In this document: positions 52,981 to 61,526 of the stretch, in pieces | Layout of the letters: the number at the start of each line of letters is the position of its first letter | Position numbering within the stretch: position 1 is the first letter of the stretch | Source of the DNA: Parapontixanthobacter sp963736595 | Lineage (GTDB): Bacteria > Pseudomonadota > Alphaproteobacteria > Sphingomonadales > Sphingomonadaceae | Assembly (NCBI GenBank): GCA_963736595.1 | Contig: CAVTPG010000005.1 | Location: forward strand, 62,001 to 126,000 | Direction of reading: 5' to 3' | Length of the DNA stretch: 64,000 bases | The notes under the pieces: model-generated | Told to the model about the DNA's origin: nothing | The model's input: only the letters and a program-made list of their open reading frames with translations | Database searches by the model: none | Program-made: the position numbers and the translations under genes

Positions 52981-54522
52981 ATGGCCGATACCGACCTTCT
53001 CTTTCGATCTTCTGATTCGTCTTCTGCTGCAGCGGGCGAAAATGCAGGCAATTCCGGCGTTCAGCCGCGCGTGTTGCCCTCGAACATAGAGGCAGAGGCC
53101 GCGTTCCTCGGCGCGGTTCTGATCGACAATCGCGTGGTCGAAGAATTGCAGATTGGCATCCGGCCTGCGCATTTCTTCGAACCGCTGCATCAACGGATTT
53201 TCGAGCGCATCCTGAAAGTGCTGGACCGCAATGCGGTGGCATCGCCGGTTACGCTGAAGCCGTATTTCGAAGCCGACGAAGCGCTAAAGCAATTGGGCGG
53301 GATCACTTATCTGGCGCAGTTGACCGCCGATGGTCAGGGCTTGCTGGCCCCGCGTGAGCTGGCGAGCCAGATTTACGATCTTGCACTGCTGCGGGAGCTA
53401 GTGTCGGTCGGACGCAATCTGGTCGAAGGCGCGCTCGATACTTCGGACGAAGTTGCGCCGATGGAAAAGATCGAACAGGCCGAAGCCGATCTGTTCAAAG
53501 TTGCCGAGGGCGCCGCGACCGGCAAGGAAGCCGAAAGTTTCGGACAAGCCACGCACAAGGCGCTGGGGCTGATCGAACGCGCGATCAATTCAGGCGGCAA
53601 TGTTTCGGGCAAGACGACTGGCCTGACCAGCCTGAATGAACGGATCGGCGGGCTACACGATAGCGACCTTATCATTCTGGCCGGGCGTCCGGGCATGGGC
53701 AAAACCGCACTGGCCACGAATATCGCATTTAACTGCGCCGACAGGTTTCTGCGCGACAATGCCGACGGCATCGAAAACACGGTTGGCGCGGGCGTGGCAT
53801 TCTTCAGCCTGGAAATGAGCGCCGATCAGCTTGCGACACGTATTCTGGCGGAGCAGGCGAAGATTTCCTCCGAAATGCTGCGCATGGGAAAAATCAGCCG
53901 CGAAGATTTTCAGCAGCTTTCTTTTGCCAGTCAGCGTCTGGCCGAATTGCCATTGTATATCGACGATACGCCGGCCTTGACGATTGCGGCCCTGCGAACG
54001 CGCGCGCGGCGTCTGAAAAGGCGGCATGATATCGGCGCGATCGTGGTCGATTATTTGCAGCTTTTGCAAGGATCGGGCCGCGCAAACGACAACCGCGTCA
54101 ACGAAATTTCCGAGATTAGTCGGGGTCTGAAAACGCTGGCCAAAGAGCTCGAAGTCCCGGTCATCGCCTTGTCGCAGCTTTCCCGCGCAGTCGAACAGCG
54201 CGAGGATAAACGTCCGATGCTCTCGGATTTGCGCGAATCCGGTTCGATCGAGCAGGATGCTGACATGGTCTGGTTCGTCTATCGCGAAGACTATTATGTC
54301 GCCTCACGCGAACCCAAAGTGCCGCAGGCCGACGATGACAACAAAACGCACGAAGCACACGCGGCCTGGATGGCGGAAATGGAGCGGGTTCACGGGCTGG
54401 CCGAGCTAATAATCGCAAAACAACGCCACGGCGCGACCGGCAAGATACGCTTGCGATTCGAGCCGAAGATTACGCGCTTTTCCGATCTGGCAGATGAAGA
54501 CCGGCGCGGCGGCTACGATTGA
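52981..54522 (+). CDS. dnaB: Replicative DNA helicase DnaB
   Basis: The 513-residue protein has the N-terminal DnaB domain (LPSNIEAEAAFLGAVLIDN), then the RecA-like helicase core: Walker A GRPGMGKTAL, the Walker B stretch AIVVDYLQLL, and the C-terminal arginine-finger region (RESGSIEQDADMVWFVYREDYY, KQRHGATGKIRLRF). It unwinds DNA ahead of the replication fork. The start is ATG 52981; dnaB stands alone on the plus strand. Confidence 0.98.
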   Translation: MADTDLLFRSSDSSSAAAGENAGNSGVQPRVLPSNIEAEAAFLGAVLIDNRVVEELQIGIRPAHFFEPLHQRIFERILKVLDRNAVASPVTLKPYFEADEALKQLGGITYLAQLTADGQGLLAPRELASQIYDLALLRELVSVGRNLVEGALDTSDEVAPMEKIEQAEADLFKVAEGAATGKEAESFGQATHKALGLIERAINSGGNVSGKTTGLTSLNERIGGLHDSDLIILAGRPGMGKTALATNIAFNCADRFLRDNADGIENTVGAGVAFFSLEMSADQLATRILAEQAKISSEMLRMGKISREDFQQLSFASQRLAELPLYIDDTPALTIAALRTRARRLKRRHDIGAIVVDYLQLLQGSGRANDNRVNEISEISRGLKTLAKELEVPVIALSQLSRAVEQREDKRPMLSDLRESGSIEQDADMVWFVYREDYYVASREPKVPQADDDNKTHEAHAAWMAEMERVHGLAELIIAKQRHGATGKIRLRFEPKITRFSDLADEDRRGGYD

Positions 54523-54528
54523 CCGGCG

Positions 54529-55714
54529 CTAAAAATTAAGCCGCCTGCTGACCGTATAATCCACGATCGACACCATCAGCCAGCCCAAATTCCACCGCAG
54601 CCGGTTCCACAAGGTCGCCCGCTTTTTATGCGCCTCGCGCGTGATCGGCTCGGACGCGGCGATATGCTCATCGATGTAAGCGCGCATACGACGGGCAAGG
54701 TCCGCATCTTCGATCCTGAGCATCAATTCCAGATTCAGATACAGGCTACGCATATCGAAATTGGCGCTGCCGAAATAGACAATATCATCGACGATCAGCA
54801 GCTTGGTATGCAGCTTGCACGGGCTGAATTCCCAAATCTCCGCCCCTTTGCCGAGCAGATATTCATAAAGCGAACGCGTCGCTCCGATCGTGGTCGCGTT
54901 GTCCGACTTTCCGGCCATCACCAACCGGGCCTCGCCCGTGCTTGCGATCTTTCCGATCTGCTTCAACATTGTATTGGGCGGACTGAAATACGCCATCAGC
55001 ATATCGAGCCGCTGGCCATGTTTCAGATCATCGCTGACCTTGGAGGCCCAGCTACTCAGCCCGTTGGTAGGTCCGCCGACCAGCCAGCACCATTGCCCGC
55101 CATCCCAGCGCCACTGGCGCACTGTGCGGCGAATTTCGCGAAATCGTGCGCGGGGTTGCCGGGTCCAGTCGTCCAGCTTGGCAAACCAGTCGATCAGCCC
55201 TTCAACGGCGTCTCCGGCCAGCAAAATCGCCAGATCATTCCAGCCGTTTTCTGCAGGCGGCGCGAAATAATCATCCTGAATGTTGAACCCGCCAAACATG
55301 GCTTTTTCATCGTCCGCAATGACGAGCTTTTGATGATTGCGAATGAGGTAACGATGCGTGCGGCGTTCGCTGAAATAGCGACACGTGGCTCCGGCATCGC
55401 GCAATGGCTGTAAGAAACGCATCGCTGGTTTCGGATCCGAACCGGTCGAGAATGACGGTGACCGCTACTCCGCGCGAAGCAGCATCGGCCAAGGCATCGC
55501 GCACCGCCGTGCTAACCTCGTCCTCGGTAAAGATGTAAAAGCACAGCTTCAATGACTGGCGCGCGTCGCCGATCAGTTTCAGCAGAGCATCGCGCCGGTC
55601 CCTTCCCGCAGGAATGAAAGTCAGGTCAAGCCCCTGCGCGGTGACGGAAAAGGGCGGTCCATCGCTGAACTGCGCAGTTGCGCACGCGTCATTATTGCCT
55701 GTCTCACCTGCCAT
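54529..55714 (-). pseudogene. Phospholipase D/cardiolipin synthase-like protein, one frameshift
   Basis: Two HKD motifs are present: NHQKLVIADD in the N-terminal half and LHTKLLIVDD in the C-terminal half, each followed by a conserved Gly-x-x-N patch (FGGFNIQDD, FGSANFDMRS). The N-terminal frame (start ATG 55714) and the C-terminal frame differ by one base near 55411-55416; removing one base joins SDAFLQPLRDAGATC. If whole, it would make a bi-domain PLD of about 394 residues acting on phospholipids, for example cardiolipin synthesis. It ends six bases from the dnaB stop codon. Confidence 0.82.
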
Positions 55715-55754
55715 GTCGCGCTTGCTAGGCAAGCCTTGTCAGCATTGCAAATCC

Positions 55755-55783
55755 TTGACTCACGCCCGCGTCCGGCTTAATTA
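55755..55783 (+). promoter_or_regulatory. Candidate promoter for rpoZ
   Basis: TTGACT is followed after 17 bases by TAATTA, a good housekeeping -35/-10 pair, 42 bases before the rpoZ start. Confidence 0.6.
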
Positions 55784-55824
55784 GCGCGCTTTCCTGTCAA
55801 TATCAGATTATCCCGGAGTGCTTT

Positions 55825-56169
55825 ATGGCGCGCGTTACCGTTGAAGATTGCGTAGACAAGATCCCGAACCGTTTCGACCTTGTCCTGTTGGCTGCCGAGC
55901 GGGCGCGTGAAATTTCCGGCGGTGCGGAAATGACGATCGAGCGCGATCGTGATAAAAACCCGGTCGTCGCCCTGCGCGAAATCGCCGAGCAGACTGTGAA
56001 GCCGAAAGAGCTTCAGGAAAGCCTGATCACCAGCTTGCAGAAGATCCTGCCTGATGACGAGGAAGAAGCCGATGATATCGGTTCTTTGAGCCAGTCGGCC
56101 GAAGCGCTGCGGATTACGGCATCCGCCCCCACACGCTCCACATCGATCGGCGCGGATTACGACGGCTAA
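55825..56169 (+). CDS. rpoZ: DNA-directed RNA polymerase omega subunit
   Basis: The 114-residue protein begins MARVTVEDCVDKIPNRFDLVLLAAERAREI, the omega signature, with NPVVALREIAEQTVKP next. It helps assemble RNA polymerase and, in many bacteria, forms a ppGpp site with the beta prime subunit. The C-terminal Ser/Ala-rich tail is longer than in enterobacteria, as is usual in Alphaproteobacteria. A promoter precedes it and a strong terminator follows. Confidence 0.97.
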   Translation: MARVTVEDCVDKIPNRFDLVLLAAERAREISGGAEMTIERDRDKNPVVALREIAEQTVKPKELQESLITSLQKILPDDEEEADDIGSLSQSAEALRITASAPTRSTSIGADYDG

Positions 56170-56209
56170 GCACTTGTCTTAACGACAGACCGAGAATTTG
56201 TTTCAGAAT

Positions 56210-56240
56210 GGGCCGCCCCTTGTGGGTGGCCCTTTCTTTT
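56210..56240 (+). terminator. Rho-independent terminator after rpoZ
   Basis: GGGCCGCCC pairs with GGGTGGCCC with one G-T pair around a short loop and is followed by TTTCTTTTT, 40 bases after the rpoZ stop codon. Confidence 0.9.
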
Positions 56241-56348
56241 TCGGGCCAATGCGCGTTAGTTTTTACAGCGCGTTAGTTTGCTCTTTATCGCAATTGCATC
56301 GTGTGACGCTATCGCAGGCTTGGAAGAGATAAAAAGGACACCGGAAAC

Positions 56349-57080
56349 ATGGCCGTTGTGGCTGTCTATAGCGTGAAAGGCGGCGTCGGGAAAACCTCGC
56401 TCGCGGCCAATCTCGCATGGTGTTCAGCAACCATCTCTTGCCGCCAGACTTTGTTGTGGGATCTGGATGCTGCGAGCGGCGCAGCCTATCTGCTTGGCCT
56501 CGATCCGAAGCGCAAGGAACAGGCTGATAGCATTTTTACCCGCAGCCGCGACCCGGAAAAAATCATCCGCAAGACTCAATATGCAAATCTGCACGTCCTC
56601 CCCGCCGATGAAAGCATTCGCTCATTGGACGCTCAGCTTGCCAAAATCGGTAAACGCAAAAGGCTGAGCAAGCTGACGCAGTCGCTGGCAAAAAACTATG
56701 ATCGCATCCTGCTTGATTGTCCGCCTGTTCTGAACGAGATCAGTGCGCAGGTCATGCGCGCTTCGGACATTATCATCGTGCCGCTGCCACCCTCGCCCTT
56801 GTCATCGCGAGCCTTTGACATGGTGGTGAAAGAAGTGCGCAGCGTGGGGAAAAATCATCCGCCCATCCTGCCAGTTCTGTCGATGCTCGATATGCGGCGC
56901 AATCTTCACCGTGAGGCGCAAGCGGCCAATCCGGGATGGCCGGTCATTCCGATGGCCAGCGTGATGGAGCAAAGCGCCGTCCGACGTCAGCCGGTTGGTG
57001 CTTTTGCGCCGCGCACGCCCACCGCCCGCGCTTTGGCGCAGCTATGGACGGCGGTCGAGCGCAAGCTGGCAAAACGATAG
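56349..57080 (+). CDS. ParA/Soj-like P-loop ATPase without a ParB partner
   Basis: The 243-residue protein has the deviant Walker A motif of the ParA/MinD group (YSVKGGVGKTSLAAN), LLWDLDAASGAAYLLG, and the Walker B-type segment RILLDCPPVLNEIS. It is shorter than plasmid ParA and lacks an N-terminal DNA-binding helix-turn-helix. No parB or parS was seen nearby, so it may position a protein or complex rather than chromosomal DNA. The context (rpoZ upstream, DUF3072 downstream) gives no partner. Confidence 0.85.
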   Translation: MAVVAVYSVKGGVGKTSLAANLAWCSATISCRQTLLWDLDAASGAAYLLGLDPKRKEQADSIFTRSRDPEKIIRKTQYANLHVLPADESIRSLDAQLAKIGKRKRLSKLTQSLAKNYDRILLDCPPVLNEISAQVMRASDIIIVPLPPSPLSSRAFDMVVKEVRSVGKNHPPILPVLSMLDMRRNLHREAQAANPGWPVIPMASVMEQSAVRRQPVGAFAPRTPTARALAQLWTAVERKLAKR

Positions 57081-57095
57081 ACTGGATAGTGTGGC

Positions 57096-57332
57096 TTAGT
57101 CGGTGCCGCGCCCGGTCTTCTCCTGCAATTCGTCGATTTTCATCGATGCTTCGGCCTTGGTCAAATTTGGATCATAAGCGTCGGGCTGACTGGCTTCTTC
57201 GCTCAATGTTTTGAGATAGCTCGCCTGTGCGCCGGTCATTTTTTCATCGCCAGTCGTCCAGTTTTCCGGGTCTTTCTCGGCATTGGAAACAGGCTCGGAT
57301 TTCGGGTGTGCGTTGGGTGTAGTGGATGACAT
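57096..57332 (-). CDS. DUF3072 family small protein
   Basis: The 78-residue hydrophilic protein contains DPENWTTGDEKMTGAQASYL and LSEEASQPDAYDPNLTKAEASMKIDEL, the DUF3072 core. Its function is unknown; the domain is widespread in Alphaproteobacteria and often occurs among stress genes. A strong EcfG-like promoter (57357-57381) stands 25 bases upstream, and AAAGGAG (57345-57339) is a ribosome binding site. It is convergent with the ParA-like gene. Confidence 0.88.
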   Translation of the reverse strand: MSSTTPNAHPKSEPVSNAEKDPENWTTGDEKMTGAQASYLKTLSEEASQPDAYDPNLTKAEASMKIDELQEKTGRGTD

Positions 57333-57356
57333 AATAAAGCTCCTTTTGCCTTATCC

Positions 57357-57381
57357 AACAACTATGTTCTGCGAATGTTCC
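57357..57381 (-). promoter_or_regulatory. EcfG general-stress promoter match upstream of DUF3072
   Basis: On the minus strand GGAAC (57381-57377) is followed by 17 bases and GTT (57359-57357), the known EcfG spacing and core. It lies 25 bases before the gene start. Confidence 0.6.
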
Positions 57382-57447
57382 AGAAATTCACCCCTCTCGA
57401 CCAAGCGGGTCACTATGCGGTATGTCGCCACCGGAGGGGTTATTCAA

Positions 57448-58653
57448 ATGAGCGATATCGGCGAAGCCATCGGAACGGTCAGCGAAGGCACGTTGATCGC
57501 GCGAGCGATCGAGAAAGAAGGTGCGCGGGATGGCGTGGCTGCGCTTACCGACAAAGGCCACTTCCACGAGCAAGCCTGCCTTAATTGCGACACGGCGTTG
57601 ATCGGCGCGCATTGCCACGCTTGCGGGCAGAAGCGACATTTGCATCGCACCATCGGCGCGTTTTTCCATGATCTGCTGCATGGCGCGCTGCATTTCGAAG
57701 GCAAAATCTGGAAAACATTGCCGATGCTGGCCATTAAACCCGGCCAGCTGACCGCACGCTATATTGCCGGAGAACGGGCTCGTTATGTATCGCCGATGGC
57801 GCTGTTTCTGTTTTCGGTTTTTGCCATGTTTGCCGTGTTTCAAATGCTTGGAATTTCGCCACCGACAGATTTGGAGTCGTCCATCAGCGTCTCTGAAGAA
57901 GACCGATCGAAATTCGCCACTACGATTTTGGAAGATACAGCTAACGAGCAGAAACTGCTGGTAGAAGAACTGGCGCAACTTGAACCGGGCACAGAGGAAC
58001 ACATCCGGGTTTCGACCAGCCTGAATAGCCTTGGTCGCGCGCGCGCCATTATCGGTGGTTTGGCCGACGAGGTCGCGGAAGGCTCGGAGCAGACGGGCAC
58101 ATCGACTTCCGACCAAGCAACGGTTGACGAAACAAAAGCGGCCACGAGTAACCCAGAAATCGTTCAGATCGAAGATGATGCCGCTCCCGCAAGCATCGAT
58201 GGCATCAAACAGATTAGCGGAATTGGCTGGATCGATAAGGGCCTGGACAAGTGGAAAAATAACCCGAGCCTGATGGTCTATAAAATGCAAGCCAATAGCT
58301 ACAAATTTTCTTGGCTGCTGATCCCGCTATCATTGCCATTCGTCTGGTTGCTTTTTGCATGGAAGCGCCAGTTCAAAGCCTATGATCACGCAATTTTCGT
58401 TACCTATTCACTGGCATTCATGTCGCTGCTGTTCATCGTGCTTTCAACGGTCGGAGTGGCTGGCACTCATGTGGCCGTGCCGATCGTTGCCGCGCTTATC
58501 ATTGCGCCGGTCCACCTCTACAAACAGTTGCGCGGCGCTTATGGATTGTCGCGCTTCTCCACGATCTGGCGACTGTTCGTCCTGCTCGCGTTTGCGATAC
58601 CGATCGTGCTGGCGCTGTTCGTGCAAATTTTGCTGACGCTGGGCGCATTTTAG
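57448..58653 (+). CDS. DUF3667 membrane protein with an N-terminal zinc ribbon
   Basis: The 401-residue protein has CLNCDTALIGAHCHACGQK, a four-cysteine zinc ribbon, then the DUF3667 segment (FFHDLLHGALHFEGKIWKTL and KPGQLTARYIAGERARYVSPM), one helix, a soluble middle (residues 140-290) and three or four C-terminal helices. Function unknown. I chose ATG 57448 because of its strong ribosome binding site (GGAGGGG, nine bases before); the frame runs upstream to 57283 across the promoter of the divergent gene. Confidence 0.88.
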   Translation: MSDIGEAIGTVSEGTLIARAIEKEGARDGVAALTDKGHFHEQACLNCDTALIGAHCHACGQKRHLHRTIGAFFHDLLHGALHFEGKIWKTLPMLAIKPGQLTARYIAGERARYVSPMALFLFSVFAMFAVFQMLGISPPTDLESSISVSEEDRSKFATTILEDTANEQKLLVEELAQLEPGTEEHIRVSTSLNSLGRARAIIGGLADEVAEGSEQTGTSTSDQATVDETKAATSNPEIVQIEDDAAPASIDGIKQISGIGWIDKGLDKWKNNPSLMVYKMQANSYKFSWLLIPLSLPFVWLLFAWKRQFKAYDHAIFVTYSLAFMSLLFIVLSTVGVAGTHVAVPIVAALIIAPVHLYKQLRGAYGLSRFSTIWRLFVLLAFAIPIVLALFVQILLTLGAF

Positions 58654-58763
58654 GCCGATCAGTTCCTTGCCGCGCTTTCGGACCATATATGGCGGACACA
58701 AAAAGAGCGCATCCTTACATAAGAACACGCCCTAATTGTCGTTCATTTCAGCTTATTAGACAA

Positions 58764-60722
58764 TCAGGCCGGAGCCGCATCACCTGCGCCGCCGAATTTT
58801 TTGCCCGCTTTCGGCACGGTCGAACCCTGCGCTGGCTTCACGGTAATCGGGCCGCGTGGCTCATCAGGTCGATCGATTTTACCATGCTCGATCAGATCCG
58901 CGATTTCCTGTCCGGTCAGCGTTTCGTATTCCAGCAAGGCTTGCGCCAATAGCTGCAATTGGTCCTCGTACTTGTTCAGCAGCTCGGTCGCGCGCTTATG
59001 CGCCCCTTCGACCAGATCGCGGATTTCGGCGTCGATCAGCTTGTTCGTTTCCGAACCGCCCATCGTGCGTTGCGTCTGGCCCATGCCGAGATAGCCTTCC
59101 TGGCTTGCCTCATATTGCAGCGGGCCAAGCTTATCCGACATACCCCATTTGGTGACCATGTTTCGCGCCAGATCGGTCGCATACTGAATGTCAGAAGAGG
59201 CACCGGATGACACTTTATCGTATCCGAATACAATCTCCTCTGCCACGCGCCCGCCCATCGAAACGGACAGGTTCGCGTGCATTTTGTCGCGGTGGTAGGA
59301 GTAATTGTCCCGCTCCGGCAGACGCATCACCATGCCCAGCGCACGGCCACGCGGAATGATTGTTGCCTTGTGGATCGGATCGGACGCTTTTTCATGAACC
59401 GCGACAATGGCATGGCCAGCCTCATGATAGGCGGTCATTTTCTTCTCTTCGTCGGTCATGACCATAGAGCGACGTTCTGCGCCCATCATGACCTTGTCCT
59501 TGGCGTCTTCAAATTCCTGCATCGCGACCAGACGCTTGTTGCGGCGCGCAGCCAACAACGCGGCTTCATTGACAAGGTTCGCCAGATCGGCACCGGAGAA
59601 CCCGGGCGTTCCCCGCGCAATCGTGCGAGGATTAACGTCAGGCGCCAGCGGCACTTTCTTCATGTGCACGGCAAGGATTTTCTCGCGTCCTTCGATGTCT
59701 GGAACCGGCACCACGACCTGACGGTCGAAGCGGCCCGGACGCAATAGCGCAGGGTCAAGCACATCGGGTCGGTTCGTCGCGGCGATGATGATAATGCCCT
59801 CATTTGCCTCGAAGCCATCCATCTCGACCAAAAGCTGGTTCAGCGTCTGCTCGCGCTCGTCATTCGAATTGCCGAGACCATGGCCACGGCTTCGGCCTAC
59901 GGCATCGATTTCGTCGATGAAGAGAATGCATGGCGCGTTCTTTTTAGCCTGTTCGAACATATCGCGGACGCGGCTGGCGCCGACGCCCACGAACATCTCG
60001 ACGAAGTCCGAGCCGGAAATCGTGAAAAACGGCACCCCGGCTTCGCCTGCAATGGCCCGAGCAAGCAGTGTTTTACCTGTACCCGGCGAACCGACCAGCA
60101 GCGCGCCTTTCGGGATCGAGCCACCAAGCTTGGAAAAGCGTTGCGGATCTTTCAAAAATTCGACGATTTCTTCCAGCTCTTCGCGCGCTTCGTCGATACC
60201 GGCCACATCGGCAAAGGTTACTTTGCCTTGCTTTTCCGTCAGCATCTTGGCTTTGGATTTGCCGAAGCCCATAGCACCGCCTGCTCCGCCGCCTTTTTGC
60301 ATCTGGCGCAGCGCAAAAAACGCGATCCCAAGGATCAGAATAAACGGCAGCGATTGCAGCAGAATATACAGCAGCACATTAGGTTCGTCAGGCGCTTGCC
60401 CAGAATAGCTCACGCCATTCTCATCAAGCAATTTCGTCAGATCGGTGTCGGTCGCCACCGGCACAGTCGAAAACAGCTCTTCATTCTTCAGCTTGCCGTA
60501 AATGCGATCAGGCGCAATCTGTACGCTTTCGACCGAGCCTTCGGCCACTTTCTCGCGGAAGTCGGAATAGCCCAATTGCTCGCCCGCAGGCTGCGAATCG
60601 TTGCCAAACAACGTCACGACGATCAGCAGGCCGAGAAATATCCCACCCCAGATCATCAGGCTTTTTATCCAGGGATTTGGGCCTTCGCTGCCCGGCTCGT
60701 TAGGATCGCGTTCGTCGCTCAT
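58764..60722 (-). CDS. ftsH: ATP-dependent zinc metalloprotease FtsH
   Basis: The 652-residue protein has two N-terminal helices (about 20-40 and 116-138) enclosing a periplasmic domain, an AAA module with Walker A GSPGTGKT (211-218), Walker B ILFIDEIDAVG, the second region of homology, and the zinc site HEAGH (433-437). FtsH degrades membrane and short-lived proteins at the inner membrane. The C-terminal Pro/Gly/Ala tail is typical. The gene stands alone between DUF3667 and tetR. Confidence 0.97.
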   Translation of the reverse strand: MSDERDPNEPGSEGPNPWIKSLMIWGGIFLGLLIVVTLFGNDSQPAGEQLGYSDFREKVAEGSVESVQIAPDRIYGKLKNEELFSTVPVATDTDLTKLLDENGVSYSGQAPDEPNVLLYILLQSLPFILILGIAFFALRQMQKGGGAGGAMGFGKSKAKMLTEKQGKVTFADVAGIDEAREELEEIVEFLKDPQRFSKLGGSIPKGALLVGSPGTGKTLLARAIAGEAGVPFFTISGSDFVEMFVGVGASRVRDMFEQAKKNAPCILFIDEIDAVGRSRGHGLGNSNDEREQTLNQLLVEMDGFEANEGIIIIAATNRPDVLDPALLRPGRFDRQVVVPVPDIEGREKILAVHMKKVPLAPDVNPRTIARGTPGFSGADLANLVNEAALLAARRNKRLVAMQEFEDAKDKVMMGAERRSMVMTDEEKKMTAYHEAGHAIVAVHEKASDPIHKATIIPRGRALGMVMRLPERDNYSYHRDKMHANLSVSMGGRVAEEIVFGYDKVSSGASSDIQYATDLARNMVTKWGMSDKLGPLQYEASQEGYLGMGQTQRTMGGSETNKLIDAEIRDLVEGAHKRATELLNKYEDQLQLLAQALLEYETLTGQEIADLIEHGKIDRPDEPRGPITVKPAQGSTVPKAGKKFGGAGDAAPA

Positions 60723-60801
60723 CGTTCTATGATTCCTTTTCCGTCACCATATGTAAGCCAGCGATGGTGAATGACAAGTTTCCGAACGTGTGGCTTTTTC
60801 A

Positions 60802-61437
60802 TCAATTTTTACGGTTACCGTATGCGGCGAGGAACACAGCGACGGCTCCTTCGATGCGCGCACGGTCGAGTTCAGGGGCAGTTTTGACGCCGAAACGCCG
60901 CTCAAGATCGCCAAATCCCTTGCACATCGAAACGAATTGTTCGGCGGCCAAAGCAGGCTCGGAAATGGTTAACTCGCCGCTTTCGACGAAGGATTCCAGC
61001 AATGCCGTTAGTCCCGCCATCATCCGCCGCGGTCCCGATTCCAGGAATGCGCGCCCGATTTCCGGGTCACGCTCGGTTTCGGCAGCGATGCGCCGCTCGA
61101 ACTGGATCATTTTCGGGCGGGAGAGAAAGGCGACCATCGCTTCGCCCAGCGCCATCAGGCGATCACGCAAACTTCCTTGCTCCAAGGGTTCTAGCGACAG
61201 ATAACCGCGCATCTGCTCGCATTCATGTTCCACCGCCGCCGACAACAGCGCACTTTTGCCGCCGAAGTGGCTGTAAATCGTGACTTTGGAGACATTGGCA
61301 GCGGCAGCAATCTGTTCGATCGATGCACCGGCATAGCCATGCTCGAAAAAAGCCCGGCTGGCCGCATCGATAATCAGATCGCGCTTGCCGGTGGTCGTAT
61401 TTCCCGCCGTATCATCCAATAATTGGTCGCTTGACAA
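60802..61437 (-). CDS. TetR/AcrR family repressor of the adjacent exporter
   Basis: The 211-residue protein has the TetR helix-turn-helix: RDLIIDAASRAFFEHGYAGASIEQIAAAANVSKVTIYSHFGGKSAL (residues about 18-63), then an alpha-helical ligand domain of the TetR_C type (LGEAMVAFLSRPKMIQFERRIAAE). The start codon lies two bases from two tandem palindromes (61440-61473), and the divergent DevBCA-like exporter starts at 61527. Autorepression and control of the exporter are therefore likely. Confidence 0.9.
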   Translation of the reverse strand: MSSDQLLDDTAGNTTTGKRDLIIDAASRAFFEHGYAGASIEQIAAAANVSKVTIYSHFGGKSALLSAAVEHECEQMRGYLSLEPLEQGSLRDRLMALGEAMVAFLSRPKMIQFERRIAAETERDPEIGRAFLESGPRRMMAGLTALLESFVESGELTISEPALAAEQFVSMCKGFGDLERRFGVKTAPELDRARIEGAVAVFLAAYGNRKN

Positions 61438-61439
61438 AG

Positions 61440-61473
61440 TGAACGCCTCCGTTCAGTTGAACGCTATCGTTCA
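61440..61473. promoter_or_regulatory. Two tandem palindromic operators between tetR and the exporter operon
   Basis: TGAACG-CCTC-CGTTCA (61440-61455) and TGAACG-CTAT-CGTTCA (61458-61473) are 16-base palindromes with identical arms, centres 18 bases apart. This fits two TetR dimers binding on nearly the same face of the helix. The site covers the start region of tetR and lies 54 bases before the permease gene. Confidence 0.85.
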
Positions 61474-61526
61474 GTAATGGGACTTGGGTCGATGATTCGC
61501 AACCCCGTATCAAAAGTGAAGTTCCT

